Of a stretch of DNA of 64,000 nucleotides, positions 1-8,954 are shown piece after piece. The DNA lies in contig NZ_FNHI01000017.1 in assembly GCF_900103455.1 (NCBI RefSeq), forward strand, positions 62,001 to 126,000. Direction: 5' to 3'. Positions within the stretch are counted from its first letter, which is position 1; every line of letters begins with the position of its first letter. The notes below the pieces were generated by a model. That model saw nothing but the letters and a program-made list of their open reading frames with translations, searched no databases and was not told where the DNA came from. Source of the stretch: Streptomyces wuyuanensis (GTDB lineage: Bacteria > Actinomycetota > Actinomycetes > Streptomycetales > Streptomycetaceae). A program made the position numbers and the translations under genes.

Positions 1-143
1 TGCGCCTCTCGGGGTACGCGGGCACCCCGACGCGCGAGGACCTGGCGACGCTGCGGCTGCCCGATCTGATGCAGGCGTACGGAGAGGTGCTCTCGGGCCG
101 CGGTCCGCGGGACCGCGGCCCCCAGGACCCCACCGGGCCGTGA
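1..143 (+). CDS. C-terminal fragment of an unidentified protein
   Basis: An open frame enters from the left edge in phase with position 3 and ends at TGA 141-143. It encodes about 46 residues, with a tail rich in Gly, Pro, Arg and Asp after a short segment containing LRLPDLMQAYGEVLSG. The upstream part lies outside the window, so no family can be named. It converges on the CNNM genes, and a strong hairpin sits 60 bases downstream. It may equally be an accidental open frame, although strand and spacing favour a real gene end. Confidence 0.45.
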   Translation, partial: RLSGYAGTPTREDLATLRLPDLMQAYGEVLSGRGPRDRGPQDPTGP

Positions 144-202
144 GCCCACCGGGCCGGTCGGGCGCTGCGGCGCCGGCCCGGAAGGGCGCCGCCGGGGTGC
201 CG

Positions 203-226
203 TGCCCCGCCCCGGAGGGCGGGGCA
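203..226. terminator. Bidirectional hairpin terminator
   Basis: A perfect 10-bp stem (203-212 with 217-226) closes a CGGA tetraloop. It lies between the end of the + strand fragment (143) and the end of the minus-strand CNNM gene (232), where a shared terminator is expected. There is no T tract, which is usual in streptomycetes. Confidence 0.7.
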
Positions 227-231
227 GGGCC

Positions 232-1386
232 TCACACTCCGCTCGGGCTCGGCTGGTGGGAGCGCACGTCCTGCTGGTGCGGCGGATCCGTCCGCAGACC
301 GCCCCGCGGGACCGTCGTCCGGTGGGATCCCACGGCGGACGCGGCGGGCTGCACCGTACGGTGGGCCGGGTCGCGCACCTCGCCCACCAGCATCTCGAGG
401 ACGTCCTCCAGGGCGACGAGCCCCAGCACCCGCCCGGACGCGTCGGCGACCTGGGCGAGATGCGTGGCAGCGCGGCGCATCACGGTCAGCGCGTCGTCGA
501 GCGGCAACTCCGACCGCAGTGTGGCCATGGGGCGCCAGATGTGCTGCGGCACGGCCCGCTCGCCGTCCTCCAGCTCCAGGACGTCCTTGACGTGGAGGTA
601 GCCCATGAACCGCCCGTTGCCCTCGCCGCGCACGGGGAACCGGGAGTAGCCCGTGCGGACGGTCAGCTCCTCGATCTGCCTCGGCGTCACCGAGGGCGCC
701 ACAGTGACCAGGGACGACCGGGCGATCAGGACGTCCGTCACCGGGCGGCTGCCCAGCTCCAGGGCGTCCCCGAGGCGTTCCTGCTCCTCCGGGTCGAGCA
801 GTCCCGCCTGGCCCGCGTCCTCGACCAGCTGGCCCAGCTGGTCGCTGGTGAAGACCGCCTCGACCTCGTCCTTCGGCTCGACCCGGAACAGCTTCAGCAC
901 CAGCCGGGAGCAGGCGCCGAGCGCCGCGGTCACCGGGCGGCACAGCCGGGCGAAGCCGACCAGCGCGGGGCTGAGCCAGAGCGCGGTCTTCTCCGGGGCG
1001 GCCATCGCCAGGTTCTTCGGCAGCATCTCGCCGACGACGAGATGCAGGAAGACGACGACGGCGAGGGCGATCATGTAGCCGAGGGGGTGGACCAGCGCCT
1101 CGGGCACATGGAGGGCGTGGAACACCGGCTCCAGCAGGTGCGCCACGGTCGGCTCGGCCACCGCGCCCAGCGTCAGCGAGCAGACGGTGATGCCGAACTG
1201 GGCGGCCGCCATCATCTGCGGCAGGTTCTCCAGGCCGTGCAGAACCTGCCGGGCGCGGGACGAGCCCCGGGCGGCGAGCGGCTCCACCTGGCTGCGGCGC
1301 ACCGACACGAGCGCGAACTCCGCGCCGACGAAGAATCCGTTGGCCAGTACCAGGAGCAGCGCGAACAGCAGCTGGAGGACGGTCAT
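232..1386 (-). CDS. CNNM/HlyC-type membrane protein with CBS pair (second of tandem)
   Basis: 384-residue protein of the CNNM (DUF21)-CBS family. The N-terminal ~190 residues form the DUF21 block: an N-terminal membrane helix (VLQLLFALLLVLANGFFVGAEF) carrying the family NGFFVGAEFALV signature, then further hydrophobic segments. A CBS pair follows near residues 200-335, with SRFPV and LGLVALEDVLEMLVGEV. Family members are Mg/Co efflux or transport-associated inner membrane proteins; the exact substrate is inferred. The polar C-terminus after the CBS pair lacks a clear CorC/HlyC domain, unlike the upstream paralogue. The start overlaps the upstream stop as ATGA (1383-1386), so the two are translationally coupled and probably act as a pair. 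Confidence 0.9.
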   Translation of the reverse strand: MTVLQLLFALLLVLANGFFVGAEFALVSVRRSQVEPLAARGSSRARQVLHGLENLPQMMAAAQFGITVCSLTLGAVAEPTVAHLLEPVFHALHVPEALVHPLGYMIALAVVVFLHLVVGEMLPKNLAMAAPEKTALWLSPALVGFARLCRPVTAALGACSRLVLKLFRVEPKDEVEAVFTSDQLGQLVEDAGQAGLLDPEEQERLGDALELGSRPVTDVLIARSSLVTVAPSVTPRQIEELTVRTGYSRFPVRGEGNGRFMGYLHVKDVLELEDGERAVPQHIWRPMATLRSELPLDDALTVMRRAATHLAQVADASGRVLGLVALEDVLEMLVGEVRDPAHRTVQPAASAVGSHRTTVPRGGLRTDPPHQQDVRSHQPSPSGV

Positions 1387-2723
1387 CGGACGGCCTCCGC
1401 CATGGCCTGGGCGTCCGCCGTGCGGACCAGCCGCACCCGTTCGGCGCGGTACCGGTCGACCTGGCGGACCGAGAGCCGCCAGCCGGGCAGCTCCGCGCGG
1501 TCACCGGGCGCCGGGATCCGGCCGAGGATGTCGGCGACGAGACCGGCGACGGTCTCGTACGGGCCGTCGGGCACGTCGAGGCCTATCCGCCGCAGAGTGA
1601 GGACGCGGCAGCTGCCGTCGGCCTCCCAGGCCGGCCTGCCGTCCTCCGGCGGGACCGGGGCCAGCTCGGGCCCGCCGTCGGCCTCGGCGTCGTGCTCGTC
1701 GCGGACCTCGCCGACGATCTCCTCGACGATGTCCTCAAGGGTCACGACCCCGGCCGTGCCGCCGTACTCGTCGACGACGACGGCGATCGGCTGCTCGCTG
1801 CGCAGCCGCCCGAGCAGCTGCCGCACGGGCAGGGTCTCGGGCACCAGCAGCGGGGACACGGCGATCCGGCCGACCGGGGTGCGCAACCGCTCGTGGGCGG
1901 GCACGGCCAGCGCGTTCTTGAGGTGGACCATGCCGACGACCTCGTCGATGCGATCCCGGTAGACCGGGAAGCGGGACAGACCGGTGGCGCGGGTCAGATT
2001 GAGGACGTCCGCGGCGGTCGCGTCGGACTGCAGGGCGCTCACCTTCACCCGAGGCGTCATCACGTGCTGTGCGGTCAGCCCGCCGAGCGAGAGGGTCCTC
2101 ACGAACAGGTCCGCCGTGTCCTCCTCCAGGGCACCGGCCCGGGCCGAGTGACGGGCCAGGGAGACCAGTTCACCGGGGGTACGGGCGGAGGCCAGCTCCT
2201 CGGTGGGCTCCACACCGAACGCCCGTACGAGATGGTTGGCGACGGCGTTGAGCAGCGCGATCACCGGCCGGAACACCGCCGAGAACCGGTGCTGCGGACC
2301 GGCCACGAACCGGGCGACCTGCAGCGGCCGCGACACGGCCCAGTTCTTCGGGACGAGTTCGCCGAGCACCATCTGGACGGCGGAGGCGAGCAGCATGCCG
2401 ATCACGACGGCGACGCCGGGAACGGCCCCGGCGGGGAGGCCCGCGGCGGTGAGCGGCCCGCCGAGCAGCCGGGCCAGCGCGGGCTCGGCCAGCATGCCGA
2501 CGACGAGTGAGGTGATGGTGATGCCGAGCTGGGTGCCGGAAAGCTGGAAGGACAGCTCGCGCAGGGCCCGGACGACGGTCCCGGCACGGCGGTCGCCTTC
2601 GGCGGCGGCGCGTTCGGCGTCCGCGCGCTCCACGGTGACGAGGCCGAACTCGGCGGCGACGAAGAAGCCGTTGGCGAGGATGAGCAGGAATGCCGCGAAG
2701 AGCAGCAGTAGCGGGATGATCAT
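1383..2723 (-). CDS. CNNM/HlyC-type membrane protein with CBS pair and CorC domain (first of tandem)
   Basis: 446-residue paralogue of the next gene. It has a DUF21 membrane domain (residues 1-190, NGFFVAAEFGLVTVERA), a CBS pair (about 210-340, TGLSRFPVYRDR and AVVVDEYGGTAGVVTLEDIVEEIVGEV) and a complete CorC_HlyC C-terminal domain (about 360-440, DVPDGPYETVAGLVADILGRIP). The start is supported by AGGAGG six bases before the ATG. It overlaps the downstream paralogue by four bases. The role is probably divalent cation efflux or membrane integrity at the cytoplasmic membrane; the old hemolysin label is misleading. No regulatory signal is obvious in the 185 bases upstream. Confidence 0.92.
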   Translation of the reverse strand: MIIPLLLLFAAFLLILANGFFVAAEFGLVTVERADAERAAAEGDRRAGTVVRALRELSFQLSGTQLGITITSLVVGMLAEPALARLLGGPLTAAGLPAGAVPGVAVVIGMLLASAVQMVLGELVPKNWAVSRPLQVARFVAGPQHRFSAVFRPVIALLNAVANHLVRAFGVEPTEELASARTPGELVSLARHSARAGALEEDTADLFVRTLSLGGLTAQHVMTPRVKVSALQSDATAADVLNLTRATGLSRFPVYRDRIDEVVGMVHLKNALAVPAHERLRTPVGRIAVSPLLVPETLPVRQLLGRLRSEQPIAVVVDEYGGTAGVVTLEDIVEEIVGEVRDEHDAEADGGPELAPVPPEDGRPAWEADGSCRVLTLRRIGLDVPDGPYETVAGLVADILGRIPAPGDRAELPGWRLSVRQVDRYRAERVRLVRTADAQAMAEAVR

Positions 2724-2908
2724 GCCGCCGCCTCCTGGGAGGGGGCGGCGCAGGTACTACCGGACGATCCGTCCATTGCCGGAGGGAGTCACTCCTCGGG
2801 TCGCAGGGGTGCCTCACGGGCCGTGGCCGGCCCACAGGTGTGAGGCGGAGGCGCACTCGGCGCCTCCGGGTCAAGAGTAATCACGAGTCCGCCCCGACGG
2901 GCAGGGGC

Positions 2909-3367
2909 TCAGCGGTCGTCCGTGCCGGTGCCCCGCGATTCGGCGAGCAGACGCAGGGCGCGGGCGTCGCGGATGGCGTGGTGACGGGCGATTCCGGGCT
3001 GGATCCCGAGGACCGGGAGGCTGGTGCCGTCACTCAGATCGAGGAACACCCAGGGGTCACCCGGACGGAGGTTGACACGGACGATCTCCGCCCAGTCGAG
3101 CCTGCGGGTCCGGGTCAGGTTGACCACGGTGACGCCCCGGGCGTCGGCGACGACCTTGGGACGGCTGAGCAGCGCCAGCACCCCGAAGAACAGCACCGCG
3201 GTCAGGACGAAACTGACCCGCTCCCCCGGGCTGAGCTTCTCCAGCGCGACGGCGACCGCGGTGATCACCGCGAACATCACGGTCCCGACGGACAGCAGGA
3301 CCGCCCGCGTGCGGGTGGGCCTGAAGGTCACCGGGAGCGTCGGCAGCTCCTGTTGGTCCATGTACAT
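2909..3367 (-). CDS. Membrane-anchored PH-domain protein
   Basis: 152-residue protein with two hydrophobic segments near residues 22-42 and 50-66, followed by a bacterial PH-type (bPH6-like) beta domain from about 70 to 140 (KVVADARGVTVVNLTRTRRLDWAEIVRV, WVFLDLSDG). No catalytic residues are expected; such proteins are thought to bind membranes or partners. It starts 20 bases after hisG and is the last gene of the rib-his run. Its link to histidine or flavin metabolism is positional only, but the position next to hisG is, from memory, conserved in Streptomyces. Confidence 0.85.
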   Translation of the reverse strand: MYMDQQELPTLPVTFRPTRTRAVLLSVGTVMFAVITAVAVALEKLSPGERVSFVLTAVLFFGVLALLSRPKVVADARGVTVVNLTRTRRLDWAEIVRVNLRPGDPWVFLDLSDGTSLPVLGIQPGIARHHAIRDARALRLLAESRGTGTDDR

Positions 3368-3387
3368 GCTCCGTGCCGTCCGGTTCC

Positions 3388-4236
3388 TCAGAGTCGGCAG
3401 GCGTGGATCGCCGTGGTCAGGATCGCGCGGGCGCCCAGGTCGTAGAGGTCGTCCATGATCCGCTGTGCCTCCTTGGCCGGGACCATGGCGCGCACGGCGA
3501 CCCAGCCCTCGTGGTGGAGCGGGGAGACGGTCGGGGACTCCAGGCCCGGGGTGAGGGCCACGGCCTTCTCCAGGTGCTCGACCCGGCAGTCGTAGTCCAT
3601 CATCACGTAGGAGCGGGCGACCAGGACGCCTTGGAGGCGGCGGAGGAACTGCTGCACCTTCGGGTCGTCGGTCCCGGCGCCCGTACGGCGGATCACGACC
3701 GCCTCGGAGGTCAGGATCGGCTCGCCGATCACTCCGAGGCCGGCGTTGCGCAGGCTCGTGCCGGTCTCCACGACGTCGGCGATGACCTGGGCGACGCCCA
3801 GTTCGATCGCGGTCTCGACGGCCCCGTCGAGGTGGACGACCGAGGCGTCGATGCCGTTGTCCGCGAGGTGCTTGGCGACGATGCCCTCGTACGAGGTGGC
3901 GATCGTCAGCCCGCCGAACTCCTCGACGCCGGAGGCCGTTCCGGGCTTGGTGGCGTAGCGGAAGGTGGAACGGGCGAAGCCGAGCTGGAGGATCTCCTCG
4001 GCGTTGGCGCCGGAGTCGAGGAGCAGGTCCCGCCCGGTGATGCCGATGTCGAGACGGCCCGAGCTGACGTAGATCGCGATGTCGCGGGGGCGCAGGTAGA
4101 AGAACTCGACCTCGTTCTCGGGGTCGACGAGCACGAGTTCCTTTGAGTCCTTGCGCTGGAGGTAGCCCGCCTCATGGAGCATCTCCCCCGCAGGTCCGGA
4201 GAGTGAACCCTTGTTGGGGACGGCGATGCGCAGCAT
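3388..4236 (-). CDS. hisG: ATP phosphoribosyltransferase, long form
   Basis: 282 residues, matching the long HisG. It catalyses ATP + PRPP to phosphoribosyl-ATP, the first committed step of histidine synthesis. The start MLRIAVPNKGSLSGPAGEML is the typical HisG N-terminus. The PRPP-binding segment VIADVVETGTSLRNAGL lies near residue 155. A C-terminal ACT-like regulatory domain (about 210-282, ending ARAILTTAIHACRL) implies hexameric, histidine-inhibited enzyme without HisZ. It lies 67 bases after hisE, the enzyme for the next step, so both are probably co-transcribed with the rib genes. Confidence 0.97.
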   Translation of the reverse strand: MLRIAVPNKGSLSGPAGEMLHEAGYLQRKDSKELVLVDPENEVEFFYLRPRDIAIYVSSGRLDIGITGRDLLLDSGANAEEILQLGFARSTFRYATKPGTASGVEEFGGLTIATSYEGIVAKHLADNGIDASVVHLDGAVETAIELGVAQVIADVVETGTSLRNAGLGVIGEPILTSEAVVIRRTGAGTDDPKVQQFLRRLQGVLVARSYVMMDYDCRVEHLEKAVALTPGLESPTVSPLHHEGWVAVRAMVPAKEAQRIMDDLYDLGARAILTTAIHACRL

Positions 4237-4303
4237 GAGACGGGCTTCCTTCGGGTGCGTGGGTGCTTGCGTGGGACTGTTCGGACGTACGGGACGAGTG
4301 TGC

Positions 4304-4576
4304 TCAGAGATGGGCGTAGACGTCGTCGAGGCTGATCCCGCGCGCGACCATCATCACCTGGACGTGGTACAGCAGCTGGGAGATCTCCTCGGCGGCGGCT
4401 TCCTTGCCCTCGTACTCGGCGGCCATCCACACTTCGGCCGCCTCCTCGACGACCTTCTTGCCGATGGCATGGACACCCTTGTCCACCAGCTCGGCGGTGC
4501 GGGAGGTCGCGGGGTCACCGTTGGCGGCCTTGTGCTGGAGCTCGGCGAAGAGCTCCTCGAACGTCTTCTTGGACAT
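4304..4576 (-). CDS. hisE: Phosphoribosyl-ATP pyrophosphatase
   Basis: 90-residue alpha-helical MazG-like enzyme hydrolysing phosphoribosyl-ATP to phosphoribosyl-AMP, the second histidine step. The EExAE-type metal-binding helix is visible as KKVVEEAAEVWMAAEYEGKEAAAEEISQ, and the end YHVQVMMVARGISLDDVYAHL is typical. It stands alone as HisE, not fused to HisI. It lies 33 bases after ribH and 67 before hisG. A run GGTGGGA precedes the ATG. Confidence 0.97.
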   Translation of the reverse strand: MSKKTFEELFAELQHKAANGDPATSRTAELVDKGVHAIGKKVVEEAAEVWMAAEYEGKEAAAEEISQLLYHVQVMMVARGISLDDVYAHL

Positions 4577-4609
4577 GGTGGTCCCACCCTACGCGGAAGT
4601 GGGCACTCC

Positions 4610-5095
4610 TCAGCGCCAGGGTTCGGATACTGAACGCAGCGTCGCCGCGGTGGCCACTGCGGCGGTGACCGCCTCGTGCCCCTTGTCCTCGCTGGAGCCC
4701 TCCAGACCGGCCCGGTCGAGCGCCTGCTCCTCGGTGTCGCAGGTGAGGACGCCGAAGCCGACGGGGACGCCGGTGTCGACGGACACCTGGGTCAGGCCCT
4801 GGGTGACTCCCTGGCACACGTAGTCGAAGTGCGGCGTGCCGCCGCGGATGACGACGCCGAGCGCCACGACGGCGTCGTAGCCGCGGCCGGCCAGCACCTT
4901 GGCCACGACCGGGAGCTCGAAGCTGCCCGGGACCCGCAGCAGGGTCGGCTCGTCGATGCCCAGCTCGTGCAGGGCGCGCAGGGCGCCGTCGACGAGTCCG
5001 TCCATGATCTTCTCGTGCCACTGGGCCGCGATGACGGCCACGCGGAGGTCTCCGCAGTTGCGTACGGACAGTTCGGGTGCGCCCTTGCCGCTCAC
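4610..5095 (-). CDS. ribH: 6,7-dimethyl-8-ribityllumazine synthase
   Basis: 161 residues from GTG 5095 (VSGKGAPELS); the frame stays open far upstream, but the homologous part begins here. Lumazine synthase condenses 5-amino-6-ribitylaminouracil with 3,4-dihydroxy-2-butanone 4-phosphate. Visible motifs are the substrate loop VPGSFELP, ALGVVIRGGTPHFDYV and the catalytic-His region near SEDKGHEAV. It follows ribBA by 20 bases. Product and substrate fit the neighbours, which supply butanone phosphate (RibBA) and use lumazine (RibE). Confidence 0.96.
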   Translation of the reverse strand: MSGKGAPELSVRNCGDLRVAVIAAQWHEKIMDGLVDGALRALHELGIDEPTLLRVPGSFELPVVAKVLAGRGYDAVVALGVVIRGGTPHFDYVCQGVTQGLTQVSVDTGVPVGFGVLTCDTEEQALDRAGLEGSSEDKGHEAVTAAVATAATLRSVSEPWR

Positions 5096-5115
5096 GTGTC
5101 TCCTCGTTCCTGTTC

Positions 5116-6456
5116 TTACTGGTTGCCGCAGGTCGACGCCGTCACGGAGTCGAGCCAGGGCAGATCGTGTCCCATGCGGTCGCGCTTGGTGCGCAGGTAC
5201 CGCAGGTTGTGCTCGCCCGCCTGCACGGGCATGGCCACGCGGTCGAGCACCTTCAGTCCGTGCCGCACCAGGGCGGTGGTCTTGTCGGGGTTGTTGGTCA
5301 TCAGCCGGAGGCTGCGCACACCGAGGTCGTCCAGGATCTGCGCGCCGGCGGCGTAGTCCCGGGCGTCCGCGGGCAGCCCGAGTTCGAGATTGGCGTCCAG
5401 CGTGTCGCGGCCGCGTTCCTGCAGTTCGTACGCGCGGAGTTTGGACACCAGCCCGATGCCCCGGCCCTCGTGGCCGCGCAGGTAGACGACGACGCCCCGG
5501 CCCTCCTCGGTGACGCGCTCCATGGACTCCCGCAGCTGGGGGCCGCAGTCGCAGCGCAGCGAGTGGAAGATGTCGCCGGTCAGGCACTCGGAGTGGACGC
5601 GGACGAGGACGTCCTCGCCGTCGCCGATGTCGCCGTGGACGAGCGCGATGTGCTCGACGCCGTCCACGGTCGAGCGGTAGCCGTAGGCCGTGAACGCGCC
5701 CTGCGCGGTGGGCAGGTCGACCTCGGCCTCGCGGCGCACGGTCGGCTCCGCGCTGCGGCGGTAGGCGATCAGGTCCTCGATGGAGATGATCGTGAGCCCG
5801 TGCTTGCGGGCGAACGGGACCAGCTCGGGCAGCCGCAGCATCACCCCGTCCTCGCCGGCGATCTCGACGATCGCCCCGGCGGGTCGGAGTCCGGCGAGCC
5901 GGGCGAGGTCCACGGCGGCCTCGGTGTGGCCGGGGCGTACGAGGACACCGCCGGGCCGGGCGCGCAGCGGGAAGACATGGCCGGGGCGGACGAAGTCGGC
6001 CGCCTCCGCCGTGCCGCCCGCCAGCAGCCTGAGGGTGGTGGCCCGGTCGACGGCCGAGATGCCGGTGGTCACGCCGTGCACGGGGGCGGCGTCGACGGAG
6101 ACGGTGAAGGCCGTGCTCATCGACTCGGTGTTGTTGGCCACCATCTGGGGCAGCTCGAGCCGCTCCAGCTCCTCGCTCTCCATGGGGGCGCAGATCAGTC
6201 CGCGGCACTCGCTCATCATGAAGGCGACGATCTCGGGCGTGGCCTTCTCGGCGGCGATGACGAGGTCCCCCTCGTTCTCGCGGTCCTCGTCGTCGACGAC
6301 CACGACGGGCCGGCCGGCGGCGATGTCGCGGACGGCCTGCTCGACGGGGTCGAGGCGGAGGTCCTCCTCGGCGCCGTCGGCGGCGAACCAGGGCGACGGA
6401 GCGGCGGGACCCGCCGCGTCCGGCAGGGCGGTGGTGGTAGACGGGCGGGCGCTCAT
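5116..6456 (-). CDS. ribBA: Bifunctional 3,4-dihydroxy-2-butanone-4-phosphate synthase / GTP cyclohydrolase II
   Basis: 446 residues. The N-terminal half (about 35-235) is RibB, with VVVVDDEDRENEGDLVIAAE, the acidic DDEDRENEGD metal site and RPGHVFPLRA. The C-terminal half (about 240-440) is RibA GTP cyclohydrolase II, with HSECLTGDIFHSLRCDCGPQL carrying the three zinc-ligand cysteines and GRGIGLVSKLRAY. Together they make both precursors for lumazine. The ATG is chosen by its ATGA overlap with ribM (6453-6456). An N-terminal ~35-residue polar leader precedes the first domain. Confidence 0.96.
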   Translation of the reverse strand: MSARPSTTTALPDAAGPAAPSPWFAADGAEEDLRLDPVEQAVRDIAAGRPVVVVDDEDRENEGDLVIAAEKATPEIVAFMMSECRGLICAPMESEELERLELPQMVANNTESMSTAFTVSVDAAPVHGVTTGISAVDRATTLRLLAGGTAEAADFVRPGHVFPLRARPGGVLVRPGHTEAAVDLARLAGLRPAGAIVEIAGEDGVMLRLPELVPFARKHGLTIISIEDLIAYRRSAEPTVRREAEVDLPTAQGAFTAYGYRSTVDGVEHIALVHGDIGDGEDVLVRVHSECLTGDIFHSLRCDCGPQLRESMERVTEEGRGVVVYLRGHEGRGIGLVSKLRAYELQERGRDTLDANLELGLPADARDYAAGAQILDDLGVRSLRLMTNNPDKTTALVRHGLKVLDRVAMPVQAGEHNLRYLRTKRDRMGHDLPWLDSVTASTCGNQ

Positions 6457-7097
6457 GCTGCCGCTCCTTCCAGAGCAGGGGTCGTACGGGACCGGAGCCA
6501 CCAGTCGCGCATGCCCCACAGGACGAGCGCGCCGTAGATGACGTAGACGAAACCGGAGAAGGCGTAGCCGTTGGCGAAGTTCAGCGGCACGCCGACGAGG
6601 TCGACGAGGAGCCAGGCGAACCAGAACTCGACCATGCCGCGGGCCTGGGCGTACATGGCGACGAGCGTGCCGACGAAGATGTACGCGTCCGGCCAGGGGT
6701 CCCACGACAGCGTGGGGTAGGCCGTGAAGAGCAGGGCCACGGCGACCGTGCCGAGGGCGGCGACGCCGAGCATGAGGAGACGCTCCGGCCAGGTGGCGAA
6801 GCGGATGGCGATGGAGCCGTCCTGGGCCTGTCCCCGGCCCCGGGTCCACTGCCACCAGCCCCAGCCGGCCACGGCCATGACGACCACCTGCTTGCCCGCG
6901 CTGCCCGTCAGATGGGGGGCGAACGCGGCGAAGAGGATGAGGCCGGACAGGAACTGGGCGGGCCAGGTCCATATGGATCGGCGCCAGCCCAGCGCGAGGG
7001 CGACCAGCCCGATCACGTTGCCGATCATGTCGGACCACTTGATGTGCTGACCGAAGGCGGTGAACGCCTCGGAGTTCAGCCAGTCGACGACGCTCAC
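6453..7097 (-). CDS. ribM: PnuC-family riboflavin transporter RibM
   Basis: 214 residues from GTG 7097, overlapping the ribE stop as GTGA. Several hydrophobic helices are visible (WSDMIGNVIGLVALALGW, WPAQFLSGLILFAAFA, YIFVGTLVAMYAQARGM, FWFAWLLVDLVGVPLNFA), with the aromatic PnuC pattern WGWWQWTRG. PnuC proteins are energy-independent vitamin facilitators. Inside a rib operon the homologue is RibM, known in Streptomyces davawensis as a riboflavin/roseoflavin importer. The flavin rather than nicotinamide riboside assignment rests on this context. Confidence 0.88.
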   Translation of the reverse strand: MSVVDWLNSEAFTAFGQHIKWSDMIGNVIGLVALALGWRRSIWTWPAQFLSGLILFAAFAPHLTGSAGKQVVVMAVAGWGWWQWTRGRGQAQDGSIAIRFATWPERLLMLGVAALGTVAVALLFTAYPTLSWDPWPDAYIFVGTLVAMYAQARGMVEFWFAWLLVDLVGVPLNFANGYAFSGFVYVIYGALVLWGMRDWWLRSRTTPALEGAAA

Positions 7098-7711
7098 TCG
7101 GCGGTCCCCTCCGCGCCCTCGGAGCGGTCGCCGAGCATCCGCTCGACGTACTTGGCGATGATGTCCACCTCGAGGTTGACCGGGTCGCCGGCCTGCTTGG
7201 TGCCGAGCGTGGTCAACCCGAGGGTGGTGGGGATCAGGCTGACGGTGAAGTGGTCGCGGCCGGCGTCGACGACGGTGAGGCTGACGCCGTCGACCGTGAT
7301 GGAGCCCTTCTCCACGACGTAGCGGGAGAGCTCGGCCGGAAGCGAGACCTTGACGATCTCCCAGTGCTCGGAGGGCGTGCGCTCGACGATCGCGCCCGTG
7401 CCGTCGACGTGGCCCTGGACGATGTGCCCGCCGAAGCGTCCGTCGGCGACCATGGGCCGCTCCAGGTTGACCCTGGATCCGACGCCGAGCGCGCCGAGGC
7501 TGGAGCGCTTCAGCGTCTCGGCCATCACATCGGCGGTGAACTCGCCGTCGACGGTGTCCACGACGGTGAGACAGACCCCGTTGACGGCGATGGAGTCGCC
7601 GTGCTTGGCCCCCTCGGTGACGACGGGGCCGCGCAGTCGGAAGCGGGAGGCGTCGCCGAGGTCCTCCACGGCGGTGACCTCGCCCAGTTCTTCGACGATT
7701 CCGGTGAACAC
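7094..7711 (-). CDS. ribE: Riboflavin synthase alpha subunit
   Basis: 205 residues made of the two internally repeated lumazine-binding domains of riboflavin synthase. Domain one begins MFTGIVEELGEV and holds SIAVNGVCLTVVD. Domain two (from about residue 98) begins GGHIVQGHVDGTG and holds SITVDGVSLTVVD. It dismutates two lumazines into riboflavin and the pyrimidine substrate. It lies 3 bases after ribD and overlaps ribM by four bases, so it is tightly coupled. The gene is called ribE or ribC in different naming systems. Confidence 0.96.
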   Translation of the reverse strand: MFTGIVEELGEVTAVEDLGDASRFRLRGPVVTEGAKHGDSIAVNGVCLTVVDTVDGEFTADVMAETLKRSSLGALGVGSRVNLERPMVADGRFGGHIVQGHVDGTGAIVERTPSEHWEIVKVSLPAELSRYVVEKGSITVDGVSLTVVDAGRDHFTVSLIPTTLGLTTLGTKQAGDPVNLEVDIIAKYVERMLGDRSEGAEGTAE

Positions 7712-7714
7712 TGG

Positions 7715-8791
7715 TCAGGCTCCCTTGGGGATGGTCGCGGTGATGCGCAGATCGGGGCCGAGGCTCACGGTCTCGGCCACGTCGAGCCGCAACGCTTCGG
7801 TGATGGTGGTGATTCCGGCGCCGGCGAGGGCCGCGGGACCCTCGCCGAGAAGTACGGGGGCGAGGTAGCCGACGACTCGGTCGACGGCACCCGCGGCGAC
7901 GAAGGATCCGGCGAGGGTCGGACCGCCTTCGAGGAGCGCCGAGCGGACGCCGCGCTCGTACAACGCTTCGAGGAGAGCGGGGACGGACAGACCGCGGCCG
8001 TCCCGGGGCAGCCGCAGTACGTCGGGGAGGGCGGTCTCGGCGTCCTCGGCGACGGCGACGAGGGTCGGCGCGGCGTCGTCCAGGACCCGGGCGCCCGGCC
8101 TGACGGCCCGGGCGTCGGTGTCGAGCACGACCCGCAGGGGCTGGGTGACGCCGTCGATGTCGCGGACCGCGAGATGGGGGTCGTCCGCGCGGGCCGTGCC
8201 GGAGCCGACGATCACGGCGTCGGCCTCGGCGCGCAGCCGGTGGACGTCGGCCCGGGACTCGGCGGAGCTGATCCAGCGACTGGTCCCGTCGGCGGCGGCG
8301 ATCCGGCCGTCGAGGGTGGCGGCGTACTTCCACACGACGTACGGGCGGCGCAGGCGCACGGAGGTGAGCCATGCGGTGTTGCCCGCCTCCGCCTCCTCCT
8401 CGAGGAGGCCCTGCTCGACCCGGACGCCGGCCGCGCGCAGGGTGTCGGCGCCTCCGGTGGCCTGCGGGTTCGGGTCGGCGACCGCGTACACGACGCGGGT
8501 GATCCCGGCCTCGACCAGGGCCTGGGCGCAGGGGCCCGTGCGACCGGTGTGGTTGCAGGGCTCGAGGGTGACGTACGCGGTGCCGCCGCGGGCGTGCTCG
8601 CCCGCCTCCCGGAGGGCGTGGATCTCCGCGTGCGGACCGCCGGCGCGCTGGTGGAAGCCCTCGCCGACCCGGCGTCCCGACGCGTCGGTGACGACGCACC
8701 CGACGACCGGGTTGGGGCTGGTGGAGCCGAGACCGCGGGCGGCGAGCGTGACGGCTCGGCGCATGGCGTGCGTGTCGGCTGCGGTGGCCAC
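7715..8791 (-). CDS. ribD: Bifunctional diaminohydroxyphosphoribosylaminopyrimidine deaminase / 5-amino-6-(5-phosphoribosylamino)uracil reductase
   Basis: 358 residues from GTG 8791; AGGAGG ending five bases upstream decides this start over longer in-frame options. The deaminase domain (1-145) has the zinc motifs PHAEIHAL and TLEPCNHTGRTGPCAQAL. The reductase domain (about 150-358) has RPYVVWKYAATLDGRIAAADGTSRWIS and LLEGGPTLAGSF. It performs steps two and three of riboflavin synthesis. It is the first gene of the operon, 163 bases below the FMN riboswitch. Confidence 0.96.
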   Translation of the reverse strand: MATAADTHAMRRAVTLAARGLGSTSPNPVVGCVVTDASGRRVGEGFHQRAGGPHAEIHALREAGEHARGGTAYVTLEPCNHTGRTGPCAQALVEAGITRVVYAVADPNPQATGGADTLRAAGVRVEQGLLEEEAEAGNTAWLTSVRLRRPYVVWKYAATLDGRIAAADGTSRWISSAESRADVHRLRAEADAVIVGSGTARADDPHLAVRDIDGVTQPLRVVLDTDARAVRPGARVLDDAAPTLVAVAEDAETALPDVLRLPRDGRGLSVPALLEALYERGVRSALLEGGPTLAGSFVAAGAVDRVVGYLAPVLLGEGPAALAGAGITTITEALRLDVAETVSLGPDLRITATIPKGA

Positions 8792-8954
8792 CGGGTCCTC
8801 CTGCCTCTTCGGGCACGGACTCCGGGGCTGTCGATGTCGACAGAGAGCGAGCAACACCTCGGGAAACGCCGGCGTCAACGGTTCCGATCGCCCCGGAGGT
8901 GTCCTTCGAAGGCGATCAGCCGCTACGGCCGACGGACCTCGAGGGCCGCCCGCC

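Noticed and set aside
5116..7038. ribBA extended to 640 residues
   Set aside because: The extra N-terminal part lies in a wrong frame of ribM; the ATGA overlap at 6453-6456 gives the natural start.
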